DNA of 64,000 nt from Trema orientale (lineage: Eukaryota > Streptophyta > Magnoliopsida > Rosales > Cannabaceae), in contig JXTC01000002.1 of the NCBI GenBank assembly GCA_002914845.1, positions 654,161 through 718,160 on the forward strand, given 5' to 3'. This document shows, in pieces, positions 1-12,234 of this stretch. Under the pieces are notes generated by a model. The model did no database searches and was not told the origin of the DNA. It worked only from the letters and a program-made list of their open reading frames with translations. The first letter of the stretch is position 1, and each line of letters opens with the position of its first letter. Position numbers and translations under genes: made by a program.

Positions 1-580
1 ATTCTAAAAATACGATCTGCCCCAATATATTTTATTTTGTACGACTTTTTTTTAAAATTGGACAGTTTTTGAGCTTCATTTTCTTTTCTCATTTTGCACA
101 ATTTCATCCCTGGTTTTTGAGTAAGGTTTAGTGGGTGATTTCTAGATTTTCGTTTTCATTTTTCAAAATCATTTCGCCATTTTAGCTTTTAAGTCCTTTT
201 CTTTTTCTTTTTTACTGATTCGTGATTTTCTTCTTCTTCTTCTTTTTCTTCTTTACCGCATCTGTCGCGATTTTTCCTTTTAGTTTCAATCATGGTCACA
301 ACTTAGGCACAATTGGCATCTCCAGTTTCCTAATCAAAGGATGTTTCGTGATCGAAGAGAAACGTAACTCCTCCAAAGTCACTGCAATCTGTTTGAGAAA
401 TAGGCGAAGTTTCTAAGTTAAAGTTATCTCAAGTTGGAGATAAGAAGAAAGAATCCAATTGGAAGGACCATGGAACTTCTGTTAAAAATCGTCGAGTTAA
501 AGCTCGAGCTAATAGGCAAAAATCGGTATCCTACAGTTTGCGAGGTAAGATATTACAGAAGGAAATACTTTGGTTTCTAG
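1..580. other. Gene-free AT-rich stretch
   Basis: The stretch is AT-rich with long T runs (for example a TTC/TTT-rich tract at 222-255). A 64-codon frame here starts inside the T-rich tract and gives a poly-Phe leader with no recognisable domain, so I do not call a gene. Confidence 0.5.
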
Positions 581-990
581 CATTCCGCAAAAAAGAAACC
601 ACAATAAAATCTAGGAAACTTTCGTTATTTTCTGTGATTTACTTAGCTACAGTACAATCTGCAAAATAGAAACCATAATAGTTTCCAAGAAACCTTCTTG
701 GTTTACTACGATTTACTTAGCTCTGCTAAAGAAAACTACAATGATTTCTAAGAAACCTTCGTAGTTTCCTTTGATTTATTTAACTACAGAGCTTTCTGCA
801 AAAAAAGAAACTACAATAGTTTCCAGGAAATATTTGTGGTTTCTTGTGATTTACTTACGTATAGGACATTCCGCTAAAGGAAACCAAACTGGTTTCTAGG
901 AAACCTTTGTAGTTTCCTGTGATTTACTTACGTAGAAGACATTCTACTAAAAGAAACTAAACCGGTTTCTAAGAAATCTTTGTGGTTTCC
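581..990. repeat. Minisatellite of about six 70-79 bp units
   Basis: About six diverged tandem units follow one another. Each contains GAAAC(C/T)-type and GTTTC-type segments in opposite orientation, then a conserved TGTGATTTACTTA-like stretch and a CATTC(C/T)GC-like stretch. Units differ by point changes and small indels. Because each unit carries short inverted repeats, a single strand could fold into a row of small hairpins. No coding frame runs through it. Confidence 0.75.
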
Positions 991-1227
991 TATAAAAAAA
1001 AAAGTTACTTATTTACTAAAATATCACCACATTTTCTAGCTCCCAAAATATTTAAAAAAAATACTCTAAAAATATCGTACGAAATTTTTATTATTTTTGA
1101 AAGGTCGTAAATTTAGCAATATTTTTAAAACAATAGGTATAAGTGTCCAAAACCCATTTTTCATCTAATTCTCTCAATTTTTTTTCCATCTAATAAAAGG
1201 ACTACATGGCCTCTTATATCTTAAGTT

Positions 1228-1742
1228 AAGGGTTGGCAATTCGTATTATCATATTATGTTTAGATCGACATAATTATAAAATAACACGATAATACTTTGA
1301 CTCGAATACAACACGGTTAATTATAAAAAATGTTTCAAAAATTTAAACTCGAATATAACACGAATAATATACGTGTGATATGACACGACACGTGGAAACC
1401 GTTATTAATAAATATGTCATGTATTTGTTTATGATCCATTTGACATGATTATTCGATGTTGACCCGAGTCTTTAATTTTAATACAATTACACACTAATTA
1501 ATTCAATTTGAAACATATAAAAATATTTAGAATTAATTAAAATTATATTTAAAACATTAAGATATTCCTAAACGTGTCATATATGTGTTGAGTCATATTA
1601 ACATAAACATGATCCGTTTAATTAAACGTGTTACACACGACATTTTTAGGTTAAGCGAGTTGACCCAAAACTCATACGTTCATTAATCATGTTACACGTG
1701 TCAACTCGAAATTGACACAAAAATTAAATATATCATCCAAAC
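1228..1742. mobile_element. Degenerate MITE-like sequence, GGTTGGCAATTC end
   Basis: The left edge resembles the GGGTGGCAATT terminus of the element at 24072-24667. The body is likewise full of CACGTGT/ACACGAC and GACCC-type words in both orientations. No matching right terminus is visible, so this is at best a truncated or diverged relative. It has no coding capacity. Confidence 0.3.
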
Positions 1743-2379
1743 CCATTTATTTTATGTCGTTTTCAAGTTGTATCATGTAGAAAATTATAGGCCCTAGTCT
1801 TAATGGTGTTTTTAAGAGAAAAACCAAAAGGACTTACACAAAAAGAAAAAAAAAAGTTGGAAGACCAATTGATGTGAATGGAGAAAAATTTATGGACTAA
1901 TGATACTATTTACTTATTTAGATACGATATAGCAATAGATATAAAGGGTTTAAATGAAAACAAATACCTTGATATATGCACTTTATAGTTTAATTCTTAA
2001 TTTTTGAGTTCTACAAAATTATACATCTAAATTTTAAATTTTCAAAAAATTATATCTTTTGCGTAAATTTTGAGTAATTTACACTATTGAGAGACAAAAT
2101 TGCCAAGCATATCATTGATACCAAATAACAAAATAAATGAAAAAATAATTAAACTAGAACAAATAATATAAAACTTAAAAAATATTTATATAAACTATAG
2201 AGCTATGTTTTATGAAAGAAATGCAAATTAATTTTTAATATTTTTTCATGTTTGAAAACAAGAAGATGCAAACTTCACTTCATTTTTAGTGTTTAATGAG
2301 GAGTAAATTTGTTATTTCGTATATTAAGGATATGATTTTTTGAAAATTTAAAATTTAAAAGTATAATTTTGCAGAATTT

Positions 2380-2382
<3 letters not shown>
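1743..2382. other. Gene-free AT-rich spacer
   Basis: I see nothing beyond AT-rich sequence and short A/T runs. Confidence 0.5.

Positions 2383-2473
<91 letters not shown>
2383..2473. repeat. (AT)n microsatellite, about 45 units
   Basis: Uninterrupted alternating AT for about 91 bp, the longest dinucleotide run in the window. A poly-T run at about 2504-2522 follows closely. Such tracts are length-polymorphic and prone to cruciform formation and assembly slippage. Confidence 0.95.
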
Positions 2474-2475
<2 letters not shown>

Positions 2476-3617
2476 ATTCAAATTGCAGAAAGTGATGTAT
2501 ACTTCTTTTTTTTTTTTTTTTTTACCAGTGGAGGGGATCATGAGTTGATCAACTTTAGGAAGTTTTATTTATTTAGCTTTATTTTTTAAATAATCCTGAT
2601 TTCATATTTTTCTGCTGCCAGGCCAATTGCAAATTTTCCAACATTAATTACAATTTACACAGTATATAGAATAGTAACAAATTTAAAAGAAAGAAAACAC
2701 CAAGTTGGGCTTTAAGTAGACTCAAGGTTTTTTTTGGTAAATAAGTTGAATAAAGTTTAATTGGTAGATAGAGGAGCATGGTTGCCATTGGTTGGCCAAC
2801 TAATCTTGACCGATTGTTTGAGCCTGTTTTATTTGCTTATCTTTTTCTAACCTTTCCAAGGGAGACGCGTTCTCATGAATGCCATGAGAATGGACATATA
2901 GCTAGTGAAGCCCATTCATTTATGCTTATAACTAACATATTTCTTTATTATGTCGTAAGACTATTAATACCAAAATATCGAATCCGTCTCAGTATTCTGC
3001 TAAATTTTGTGCGCTAGCTTTAGAATTTTTATGCACTTTTCTTTTCTTCTCTCTTCTTTTCATTTCTTTTTTGGGTTAAAAAGCAACTGATCAACAACCA
3101 AAAATGTCCTTTAAAAAAAAAACATATGTTTGCGCAAGCAAAAATAACGTGTGACAATTGTTGTATTATTATATAGATATCCACTTCTATCACCTAGAGT
3201 TAGCGAAAATGAATAATTGTAATTGGTCAAATGCTCTTATCGGGAAAAAAAAATTGGTCAAACGTATACACTATTTAAAAACGAAAGTATAGTTTAGGGG
3301 TGTCTCAGAGAAAGAGAGACGAATTATAGCAAAAATGAAAACAAATAATGGATGTATATATGCTGCAACTGCAATTCACTAACAAAACAGGAAAAAATGA
3401 CAATAATCGAAATAATGGGAAAAATCACAAGATATAGACCTCCGCTACTTCTAAAGAATAAAATATGCATATATATATATATATGTATGGCTGAAAAAAT
3501 GGAAGAAAAAAATGAAAAAAAAAATTACGAAAAAAAAAATCGAATAAGTACTAGCTAGCTAGAGACATATATGAGTATATGCTAGTTTAGGTATACGTAT
3601 ATATAGAATACAGTGAT

Positions 3618-3650
<33 letters not shown>
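2474..3650. other. Gene-free spacer downstream of the NHL gene
   Basis: AT-rich sequence with a short AT run at about 3623-3650 directly beside the stop codon of the minus-strand NHL gene. The segment next to 3650 is probably that gene's 3' untranslated region. Short frames here carry no recognisable domain. Confidence 0.5.
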
Positions 3651-4415
3651 CTATAGCCTTAACCTAAACTTACAGCTACTATCGCGAATTCTAATATCAT
3701 TATTAGCCGAGAGACTATCCACGTTGAGCCTGCACCTCACCAAGAACTTGACCTTGAAAAGCTTGAGCTTCCCTAGCTTGACCCTCACCGGCTGCCTCAC
3801 CCTGAGGACGATGGGGACATAGCCAGTCTGCTGCTGCTGCTCCTGCAAGGTCCCCAAGAGGGCGCCCGCGTTCTGCGTCTGGCCGGCCAGCGGCACCACC
3901 AGCCGCGTGGTGTTGCGGTGGCCCTGGTAGAACTTGGGCAGCGCCCCCTCGCACAGCTTGGTGGCCACGTACCACACGCTGATCCGGCTGCCGCCCTCGT
4001 AGTATATCCCGATCTTCTTGTTCGGGTTCCTGGCCGTGATCGTCACGTCGAACGTCGCCGAGAGGCTCTGGTCGTCGCTCACGTTGAACTGCGTCACCTG
4101 CAGCTTGTCCACCGAGAACTTGGGCAGCTTCGGGCGGAACACGAGGTACATGACGCCTCCGGCGATGGCGACGACGACGATCTGGAGCACGATGAGGAGG
4201 ACTATGCAGCAGAGGCACCTGCAGAGGCAGCTCCTTCGCTTCTTCGGCGGCTTCGAGTGCATCACAGGGATGGTCCGGCGGAATGGAGGGTAGGGCACGG
4301 CCTGCGCCGGGTCGCCTCTGTCGGACTTTGAGGCTCCTTGTGGTACTAAGGGGACTTCAGGCGTTGGTGGCGCCTCCACGTCTTGGGCTGGATGGACTTT
4401 CTGATGATCCGCCAT
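3651..4415 (-). CDS. NHL6: NDR1/HIN1-like (LEA_2) membrane protein, NHL6 type
   Basis: Intronless, 254 residues, the usual length of the family. Seen: a Pro-rich cytosolic N terminus (about 1-58); a basic and Cys-rich stretch (PPKKRRSCLCRCLCC, 56-70) that could be palmitoylated; one transmembrane segment at about 71-93; then the LEA_2 region with the NPNKKIGIYY motif (130-139), FYQGHRNTT (162-170, a possible N-glycosylation site) and a C-terminal half ending in CKFRLRL. The order and these motifs match Arabidopsis NHL6 as I know it. The family comprises single-pass membrane proteins linked to defence, abscisic acid and abiotic stress responses. The gene is strikingly GC-rich in its 5' two thirds compared with the AT-rich surroundings, which creates long spurious frames on both strands. 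Identification as an NHL is firm; the exact paralogue is inferred. Confidence 0.93.
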   Translation of the reverse strand: MADHQKVHPAQDVEAPPTPEVPLVPQGASKSDRGDPAQAVPYPPFRRTIPVMHSKPPKKRRSCLCRCLCCIVLLIVLQIVVVAIAGGVMYLVFRPKLPKFSVDKLQVTQFNVSDDQSLSATFDVTITARNPNKKIGIYYEGGSRISVWYVATKLCEGALPKFYQGHRNTTRLVVPLAGQTQNAGALLGTLQEQQQQTGYVPIVLRVRQPVRVKLGKLKLFKVKFLVRCRLNVDSLSANNDIRIRDSSCKFRLRL

Positions 4416-4531
4416 AGAACTGTTTGATAAATTAGGATTTGGGAAGATTGATCAGAGGAGCCGAATATTATTGCAAGTAATAAGTAATATGAATATGAAT
4501 TATAAGAAAGGGTTTCTTGGGTAGAAGTAGT

Positions 4532-4615
4532 AAGTCTTATATATATACATATATGTGTTGTATGTATGTGTGTGTATGTATGCTTCAGTTGAAGTTTCGG
4601 TTTCTTTGACTTTAA
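4532..4615 (-). promoter_or_regulatory. Candidate promoter of the NHL gene: TATA tract and W-box core
   Basis: On the minus strand a TATATATATAAG tract lies at about 4538-4547, roughly 125 bp before the start codon, a plausible TATA box. A TTGACT word (W-box core, bound by WRKY factors) lies on the plus strand at 4606-4611. A W-box would fit a stress-induced NHL gene, but a six-base word is weak evidence. Confidence 0.3.
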
Positions 4616-5166
4616 TAAGGTAAAGGTAAAGGGTCGTTTTCTAGAAGAGACATTATTATCTAGGGCGGGCGGTTTAGTACGTATCTATACATACCTGAAA
4701 TTCAACAAAGAGCGCGTCTGTCTCGCGCGGCGTATAAAGTCTTGTACTGTTAACTTAATTTAATGCAGAATTTGTGAATTTTGGAACTTTCTTTGCTTAT
4801 AATGTTCAAACTCACGCATTCACGCGTTGATGAAATCTCAGTTTAGTTTACGTTACTTTTATATATTTTTATACTAACTAGCGGAACTGGTAAAACATTT
4901 GGCCTTCTCCGAAGGACCCTTTAATCTTAAATTAATTACGTTTTAATATGTTATTTTTTTGAGCTATTAATTAATTCCAATATGAAGATTTTTTTCTGGG
5001 GGAGATATTTATGGTTTTCTCTATTCAGTGGAGAGAGAGAGTACTTCCTTTCCTAAAACAATCATATATACCACATGCATATTCTGATCACTTACAGGAT
5101 ATATATAAGATATATTCCAGAGTAACGTATATTAAAAGGCAACCTTAATAATGAGACATGATATGA

Positions 5167-5436
5167 GATTTCAAATGGGTCATGCTGTGTATGTATGTTC
5201 CGTAAAATATAAATTCACTCTTGTTTTATATCGTATTCAGCATGATCTAACTAAAATATTGTGTCGTATTTGTATTTGTGTTGGCCAAACGCAAATGCTT
5301 TAGGCCCAATACGGATACAGGCACTTTTCGTGCCATATTTATATCATTGTCGTATTTGTGTTAAGTCCATTAAGCACGAACTCTTTGCCGTGCCCTGTTC
5401 CTAATTGGTTGCTCGACCCATTTGACATCTCTAATT
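5167..5436. mobile_element. Small TIR element (candidate MITE)
   Basis: The left end reads GAGATTTCAAATGGGTC. The right end is the near-perfect inverse, GACCCATTTGACATCTC, so an imperfect terminal inverted repeat of about 17 bp encloses 270 bp. The interior contains repeated TCGTATTTGTGTT-like words. No clear target-site duplication is visible. Confidence 0.4.
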
Positions 5437-5836
5437 ATGATCATAGATAGTGTGTATGTGAAGAAAACAAAAAACATGGTAAGAATTTTCACATTCCCTT
5501 TTTTTTTTAAGGAAGAATTTTCACATTCCCTTTTTTTTTTTCAAGGAAGAATTTTCACATTCACTAGTTTAAGTATAATTTCTTATTCACATAGGCAACC
5601 AATGTTTTAGCATTTAACTTTCGGATTTGCTATAAATATGTTATTTTGAATAGAATATATATCAAGAGTTTAAAAGTTCATGTCCCTAAGATTTAGCTAT
5701 AGGTTAGTGAATAAAACGTGTACATAACATAAATCTGTTTTTGCCATGTATATGGACAAACATAACTTGTCAATTAAGCGAAATGAGCAGTTTACCTTCC
5801 GTTTTGAAAAATAACAAAAATATTCCGTGGATTAAC

Positions 5837-6255
5837 AAATGAATATAAATTATAACTCTCCATCTTATTTTGTCAGAACTAGAATTTTTTAAACTAAATA
5901 ACCAATAAATATATACATTCCTCTCAAGCGCTCAATTAACTTAAAAAAGAGAAAAAAAAAATAAAAAGTTTTATCGATTAATTGCTTTTCTCTATGAGTG
6001 TGAATTTGGCTACAGGGTTGGGAATAAAGGTATTTTTTCTTTCTAAATGAATATAAATTATAACTCTCCATCTTATTTTGTCAGAACTAGAATTTTTTAA
6101 ACTAAATAACCAATAAATAAATACATTCCTCTCAAGCGCTCAATTAACTAAAAAAAGAGAAAAAAAAAGAAAAAAGTTTTAACGATTAATTGCTTTTCTC
6201 TATGAGTGTGAATTTGGCTACAGGGTTAGGAATAAAGGTATTTTTTTCTTTCTTT
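5837..6255. repeat. 208-bp tandem duplication
   Basis: Two adjacent copies, starting at 5837 and 6045, differ only by a few substitutions and A-run length changes. There is no coding frame in either copy, so this looks like a recent segmental tandem duplication. Confidence 0.9.
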
Positions 6256-8541
6256 TCTTTTATTTTTTTTGGAAGAACTAAAGGTCTTTTTTTTTTCTTT
6301 TCTTTTGCAACTTAAAAAAATGTTAAATTTGTATCAAATGATTAATCAAAGAGGATATTTTTGTTATTTCTCAAAACCGGAGAGAAAATATCGCTTTCCG
6401 TCTAAACCCAGAGGATATTTTTGTGATTTTTCCTCATACATCTACTTGTTGTTTTAAATTTAGACTATGAAAGATGAAGCCATATTCAAGTAACAAAACA
6501 AATGTTTCACTAAGAAGTATGTATTCAATAATATATAACGTTCGTGTGAAGTAAATTTTAACAATTTCTTGCTCTAGCTCAACAGGAATATAACGAAGAT
6601 CAAATAACTAAATGCGTTCAATTATTAGTGGACACAAATTCAAGCGCATAATCATAAAACCAAATTAAGTTCTATATAAGATCGCAATAAAGAAATGTAC
6701 TCGAGCTGACAATTTTACATATAATACTCGCATACTTATTAATTATACATGCATCAACATAATGTACTTCTGAATATATATATAAAACCAGATTATTTAC
6801 TTATCTATGAAATGTACATAAAATATTTGTATTTTTCACTGAAAATACACATATTATTTTCAACCATAAAAAATACTTTTTACCATTTTTTTTTTTTGTT
6901 TAATATTGAGATTTTATTTGTCAAACCTATTCAATTCTTCTTTATATATATATATATATATATAGACGGGCTCTCAAGAGAATATATTAATCGAATAAAA
7001 AGCTTCAAACTATGATGTAAAAATAATGATTACAATTTCAAACTCTAAAAAAAAAAAAAAAACAAAAAATGGATCACAAACACAACTAAGAACAAATATG
7101 TGGGTTATCTTGATTCTTTAAAAGAATAAAATAACAAGGACCACCAGTAATCTAGATTACTTTCAACACTTGCTCTCGACTATGTTCTTGGCTGACTAGA
7201 TACCAATTGAGATCCATACCCGTGAAAAAAGAAAAAAAATAAAAACAAAAATCGGACACTAAACAGATCTAGATCTAAGAAGAATATTAGATTTAAGATC
7301 TAGACCGGACTAAAATTCACACAAAAAGTGGTACTACAAACTATATCTAAATCTGGAACTATTAAAATTGAAAAAGGAAAAAAAAAAAAAAAAAAACAGG
7401 AAGGAGGAGGAAGAAGAGGATAAGGAGGAGAGGCCGGGGAAGGAATTTTCGTTAGCAATTCTAATTCTAATTTCACTAAATAGATTTTTATTATTATTTA
7501 TCTTGTATTACTAATTTTATTTTGAATTAACCTTTCTTAGCAACATTTGTATTATATGTTTTTAATTTTTAATTGTAAAATGGATGATAAATATAATGTC
7601 AAATAACATATATTGGGGTCATCTACTCTTTTATTTCCATTTTAAAAGTGAAAATAATATAAATATAAATGTTTGCTAGCAATATATCTATCAATTTTCA
7701 ATAAATAGTACATCGAAGATGAAACTTATGACCACTTAAATCAATATAACGATTTTTATATAAAATTCAAAAATTTATTATTGGATTTTTATAGGTGTTT
7801 CTTCAACATTAATCTTAGTAATTATATACGCATAAATTAATTTATGAATTTTTTATGTACAAATATATTTATTCCAAAATGTTTTACCATTCTTTCATTA
7901 AAATAATTATCCTAATTATATCTTTCATTTCGCGTAATTTGATAACAATGAAAATTAGTGCTAAAAATTGTAGATCCATAATTTTTGTTTTCGTAATAAC
8001 ACTTATTAATGAGCCTAATCTTTTTCTACCAAGCAATGAAATATAAAACAAAAACAAACAAACACACACAAATTTATAATGGTTTACCCTTAATGTAAGA
8101 GTTACATCATTTTCAATATGATTAAAAACAAGATTATAAGAAAAATCTCACACCTTACCCTCTCAAGATTTTGCAGACTCTAATCTCACATACCCAAACT
8201 CGACAAATACCTTTTATATAGAGAAAATAAATTAGGATAACTGAAATATGTATAAATTTTCAAAAATAACCTTACTAATATACAATTTTTGAGAGCTCTA
8301 TCCCATGCCACCCAAAGGATGGTTTTACCGCCCCCTTTTAACCCCACATTGACTTTATCGCGAATGTCAATTTATATGTGCGTGGCGCGAGATTTGTATC
8401 TAATGTTACAAAGAATTAAAACAAAAGAAATCTACTCTATTAATTACTTACGTCCGTTATATACACTACATGAAGTTTTTATCTTTTTAAAAAAAATTGT
8501 TGTAAGAGATTACTCGTAGTAAAAATAAAAATATATATATA
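6256..8541. other. Gene-free AT-rich spacer
   Basis: AT-rich sequence with an (AT) run at about 6942-6963 and poly-A at about 7378-7397. No frame here has a recognisable domain. Confidence 0.5.
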
Positions 8542-8813
8542 GGTTACCAGTCCAGTAGATATTTTTTTTTTAAACTTATGTATAGATATTTTTTTTAGTC
8601 GTTGGATAATCATCTAACGGTAATTCAACGGCTATAATAATGTGCATAAAAAGACGTGCATTATTAATGCTATTTCTTTCTCTTATTTTTTATTATAAAA
8701 AAACGTGTATGATAAATTTTAATTGGTCAAAATGATACCTATGATAAATTTTAATTGGTCAAAACGATACCTATGTATAAATTAAAAAAAAAATACCTAC
8801 TAGATTGATGCCC
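8542..8813. mobile_element. MITE, 272 bp, copy 1 of a two-copy family
   Basis: Imperfect inverted ends (left GGTTACCAGTCCAGTAGATA, right the inverse of GGGCATCAATCTAGTAGGTA) followed internally by T-runs/A-runs, inside an AT repeat that may be the target site. The core (GTTGGAT.ATCATCTAA, GACGTGCAT.ATTAATG) recurs at 20955-21190 in the same orientation. Non-coding. Confidence 0.65.
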
Positions 8814-8919
8814 ATATATATACTATGTATGTCCCTTATATACATAACATGATGAAATCTTCATCCTTATAAAAAAAATTATTGTATGAGATAATACAAT
8901 TAATTCGTAGTATATAAAG

Positions 8920-9365
8920 TGTTGACGGAGGTTTTGTCAACAATGAATATAGGAAATTGCGAGATGTGGCTTGTGTATAAAAAAGATTGATAAATTAAAG
9001 CAAATAAAGAGACACAAATTTTATAGTGATTCAGCTCCAAAAAAGATGAGCCTACGTCCACTGTTCTTCACTATTTTCTGGAGAATTACAAGAGTTTCTC
9101 TAAACCTCAAGGTGAGAGTAAAGAGAGAATTAGAGAGAGAGAATTACAGAGAAAATGTATAGTGACGTAATTGCCAGATGACTGTGAGATGATCAATTAT
9201 GAGACTGAACCCCTTTTTATATCGGTGAGGGTGGCTTCAGGTTTCCCAATTTTGTGAATAGGAAACTACATAATAAAATATAATATAATATTGAGATTGG
9301 GTGACTACATAATAATTGGTAATTCTCTCCTCTTCAATTAGCTAGTTACCTTTTTTATGGTCTTT
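8920..9365 (-). repeat. Left LTR (3' LTR of the minus-strand element)
   Basis: Matches 14019-14463 at about 94% identity by hand count. The match stops near 9365; the inner terminus (expected GTCAACA) is not found there, so the inner edge is altered or deleted. Confidence 0.85.
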
Positions 9366-10979
9366 CTTCGATAAAATAGTTGACCACATGCTATTATGAT
9401 CAGTAGTTCCCGCTCAAGTCTTCAACTGAACTTGTTGTAAATTCTCTCAATTCTTCTTTGTTGATGTCGATGATTAACTTGGTAGGTGTAAAGCAGCGAT
9501 CAAATAGGGCGACCATACCCTTATTGAATCTCTCTCTAACATATAGATGGATTAACCTTTTGTGAGTTTAATAAGGATCGAACTTTTAGTACGCTGAAAA
9601 ACGTCGCTTCTCCAATAGTAAGAGCAAAAGTGAAGTATGCAACTAAAAAGTGATCTCATTAATCTTCCATAAAAACTAAAGAAGAAGTAGGAAAACACTT
9701 AAGAACTATATCGTTATTGATGCGACTGTTTACTAGTGAGCGTTAAAGAGGCTGCAAAATCTTTTAAAGAAGAAACTTTTCTCAACCATAAATTTGAGAT
9801 AGTGCTCGCATTGAAGAAGTATGCTTCTCATTCTGAAAGCCTCGATCTAGACATGATGCTTTTATGTTGAAATTCTGAAGGTGGTTAATGAAGTCGCCAA
9901 GAAACAAAATAAGGTGTGCTACTCTGAAGACATAGTTGATGACACCTACGTCGTTGAAGAACAGCTTGTAGTAGTTGAATTAGTGAATGAGATGAACTCC
10001 TTTTATGCTTCTTAGCAGTTTTTTAAGAAGTGTCATATTTTGAATTTTCCTGCAAAAGGTTAGAAAATCCAAAAAATACAGAAAGTAAACAAAGATGTAA
10101 ATAATACCTGACCTTTAGGTCGCATGCTTTTTAGCTGAGCTTGCACTTTCTTTAAGATGCTTTGCTCCATAAAATAAGAATCGAGTTGTTCCATAGGGTA
10201 GATCCATAGCTCGTTATTCAATTAGATAATAGGAATTATTAGACCATCTCGCATAGTAACACAAATACATAATTTAACCAAGTAGTCAATCACTAAGTGA
10301 CTGATCGGTACGTTATTGCGATTCGAATCCAATAACTTAAACCGGAGTTTAAGTAGTAGGATGGGTTAGGTCACTTATGAAAAACAACACGCGTGAGTGA
10401 TGCAAACTCAATATTTGTTTTTCAATAGTTCTATGTCAAAATAGGGTTTATAGCAATATATCACATCGAACAATAAACGTTTTGCTTAGTTACTTTACTG
10501 TTCGAGGAGAGAAATTGCGTAATACGACATGCTATGGCATGAAGCGAGGAGAAAATCCTAAGATTTTAAGAAATTTTAGAAATTCGGTGATCTAAAATTC
10601 TAACCCCTCTAAATGAACATTTGTATAGTCCTTTAGGAAGCGAGTGGGAGATAACATTCTGATCCCACTACCCCTCGAGTTTTATGGTGTTCGAAGACTG
10701 CCATAAAACTATAATAGATGAACCAATAGAATAAGACATATTAAGATGATAAATTAAAGGAACAATGCCTTTACTAATTACTTTGAATGACGAATAATCC
10801 TCTCAGTTTTATGGTGTTGCAATAACTGCCACAAAACTGTAAGTAGACGACGCATAAGAATGAAAATTTGTATAAAAAAGAATGCATAAACTTTCATTGA
10901 TAGAGTCATCGAAATATATGAAGATACCCCACGAGCTAGTAGTCGCATAATAGTCGATACGAGATAATGAGACTTGAGA
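9366..10979 (-). other. Internal region of the LTR element, no recognisable coding
   Basis: This is where integrase would be expected in an intact element. I see only frames broken by stops and no recognisable integrase motif. It is probably decayed or replaced internal sequence. Confidence 0.5.
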
Positions 10980-11400
10980 AGAATTACTGAAGAGCTCGTA
11001 CTTAGGGAGCTCGAATATGATGGAGCTCGAATATAATGGAGATCGAATATGGAGAGCTCATTGATTGAGCAGAGATCTTGTCGAGAACCGAGTGACGATC
11101 TTGTTGAGGTTGAAAATAATAAAGAACTCGAACATGGTGGAGAGTTCATGCAATCGAGAGCTCAATAACCCAGTGGAGATCTTGAAGGTTGAAGAACCGA
11201 GTGAAGATCTCATTAGGGTTGAAGATAATGATAAGTTCGAGTATAATGGGGAGCTCGAATATGGAGAGCTCAAGGACCGAATGGAGATCTTGAGAAGATC
11301 TCATCGAGGTCGAAGATAATAAAGAGCTCGAACATAATTGAGAGCTCATCTAATGGAGAGCTCTATGACCGAATGGAGACCTTGAGAAGATCTCGTCGAG
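10980..11400. repeat. Tandem repeat array inside the LTR element
   Basis: Diverged units of about 90-110 bp built from GAGCTCGAA(T/C)AT, GAGATCTTG and CCGA(A/G)TG words, about four copies, plus shorter 16-bp sub-repeats at the left edge (10997-11060). Tandem arrays between pol and the 3' LTR are known in Tat-lineage elements. Several frames stay open through it only because of the repetition. Confidence 0.75.
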
Positions 11401-11502
11401 GTCGCATAGTTGCATTCATTCAATTTTTAATCTGCAAGAGCTTGACCTTTTAATCGCAGTGCAAGGTTAAAAATTGATATCGAATTGACTCAGCTCAATC
11501 GC

Positions 11503-11943
11503 CTACTTGAGAAATTGTCTTGATGCTTCAGGCTTTTGCAAAACCTGTTTCCATAGAAAGTTTGTGAAAACTTCAATGGAGTGTGCATGGAAATATGGTC
11601 GAAGCTTCGTAGATGGGATGAAAAGTGCTAGTGCCAACTTCTCCATCTTCGGATATCTTGTTTTGGCATCAAGTAATCTTTTGCTTACATAATATACAAG
11701 TCGCTGTATATTTTCTTCTTCTCGAATTAATATAGCGCTTGTCGTATATTCGGAAATGGCGAGGTACAAGTATAACTTTTCCCCTGACTTTGGCTTTGAC
11801 AAGAGTGAAGGAGAACCCAAGTATTTCTTCAAATCTTGGAACGCCTGCTCGCACTTCTCGGTCCACTCAAACTTTTTCGATCCCTTCAGCACCTCAAGAA
11901 TGGTTGGCATTTGTCAGTTGATCTTGAGATAAACCGACTCAGT
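11503..11943 (-). pseudogene. RNase H domain fragment of Tat pol
   Basis: About 135 residues remain open. They include the F-WT--CE-AF--LK-YL segment at the RT/RNase H connection, then LYLAISEYTTSAILIREE and YYVSKRLLDAKTRYPKMEKLALAL, diagnostic of Ty3/gypsy RNase H. Tat-type features (LLSKPKSGEKLYLYLA, KLRPYFHAH) are clear. It has no continuous frame with the upstream RT or with any integrase downstream. Confidence 0.88.
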
Positions 11944-12039
11944 GCAGCCACTCTTCCCGCTAGGCTCTGCACATCTTTAGATTTGCGAGATGACTGTATG
12001 TCAATCAATGCTTGGATCTTTTGAGGATTAGCTTCAATA

Positions 12040-12234
12040 CCTCGCTGATTGACTATGAATCCCAAAAACTTCCCAGATCCTACACCAAACGTACACTTCT
12101 AGGAATTCCGCTTCATCTGATACTTTCGAAAAATTTGTTTTTGAACATCTCGTAAAGATGCTTGACGTGATCTTCAGCTTTCTTCGACTTCACCATCATT
12201 TCATCAACATAAACCTCCATTGCCCTGCCTAGTA
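12040..12234 (-). pseudogene. Reverse transcriptase fragment with YVDE instead of YVDD
   Basis: The minus strand reads GRAMEVYVDEMMVKSKK then AEDHVKHLYEMFK, the catalytic segment of Ty3/gypsy reverse transcriptase. The second catalytic Asp of YVDD is replaced by Glu, and stop codons follow within about 20 residues. Everything N-terminal of this segment (palm and fingers, and the protease) is missing; the fragment is joined directly to the end of gag (see the gag entry). Confidence 0.8.

Noticed and set aside
2293-2541. 82-codon minus-strand frame with (Tyr-Ile)n
   Set aside because: It is a translation of the (AT)n microsatellite.
3715-4331. Long overlapping frames on both strands within the NHL gene (for example minus 3715-4218, plus 3918-4331)
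   Set aside because: They are other-phase shadows of a GC-rich gene; their peptides are Arg/His/Ala-rich without domains, while the 3651-4415 frame gives a complete NHL protein.
11058-11349. Several frames on both strands, Ser/Leu-rich or Glu-rich
   Set aside because: They stay open only because of the tandem array in the LTR element.
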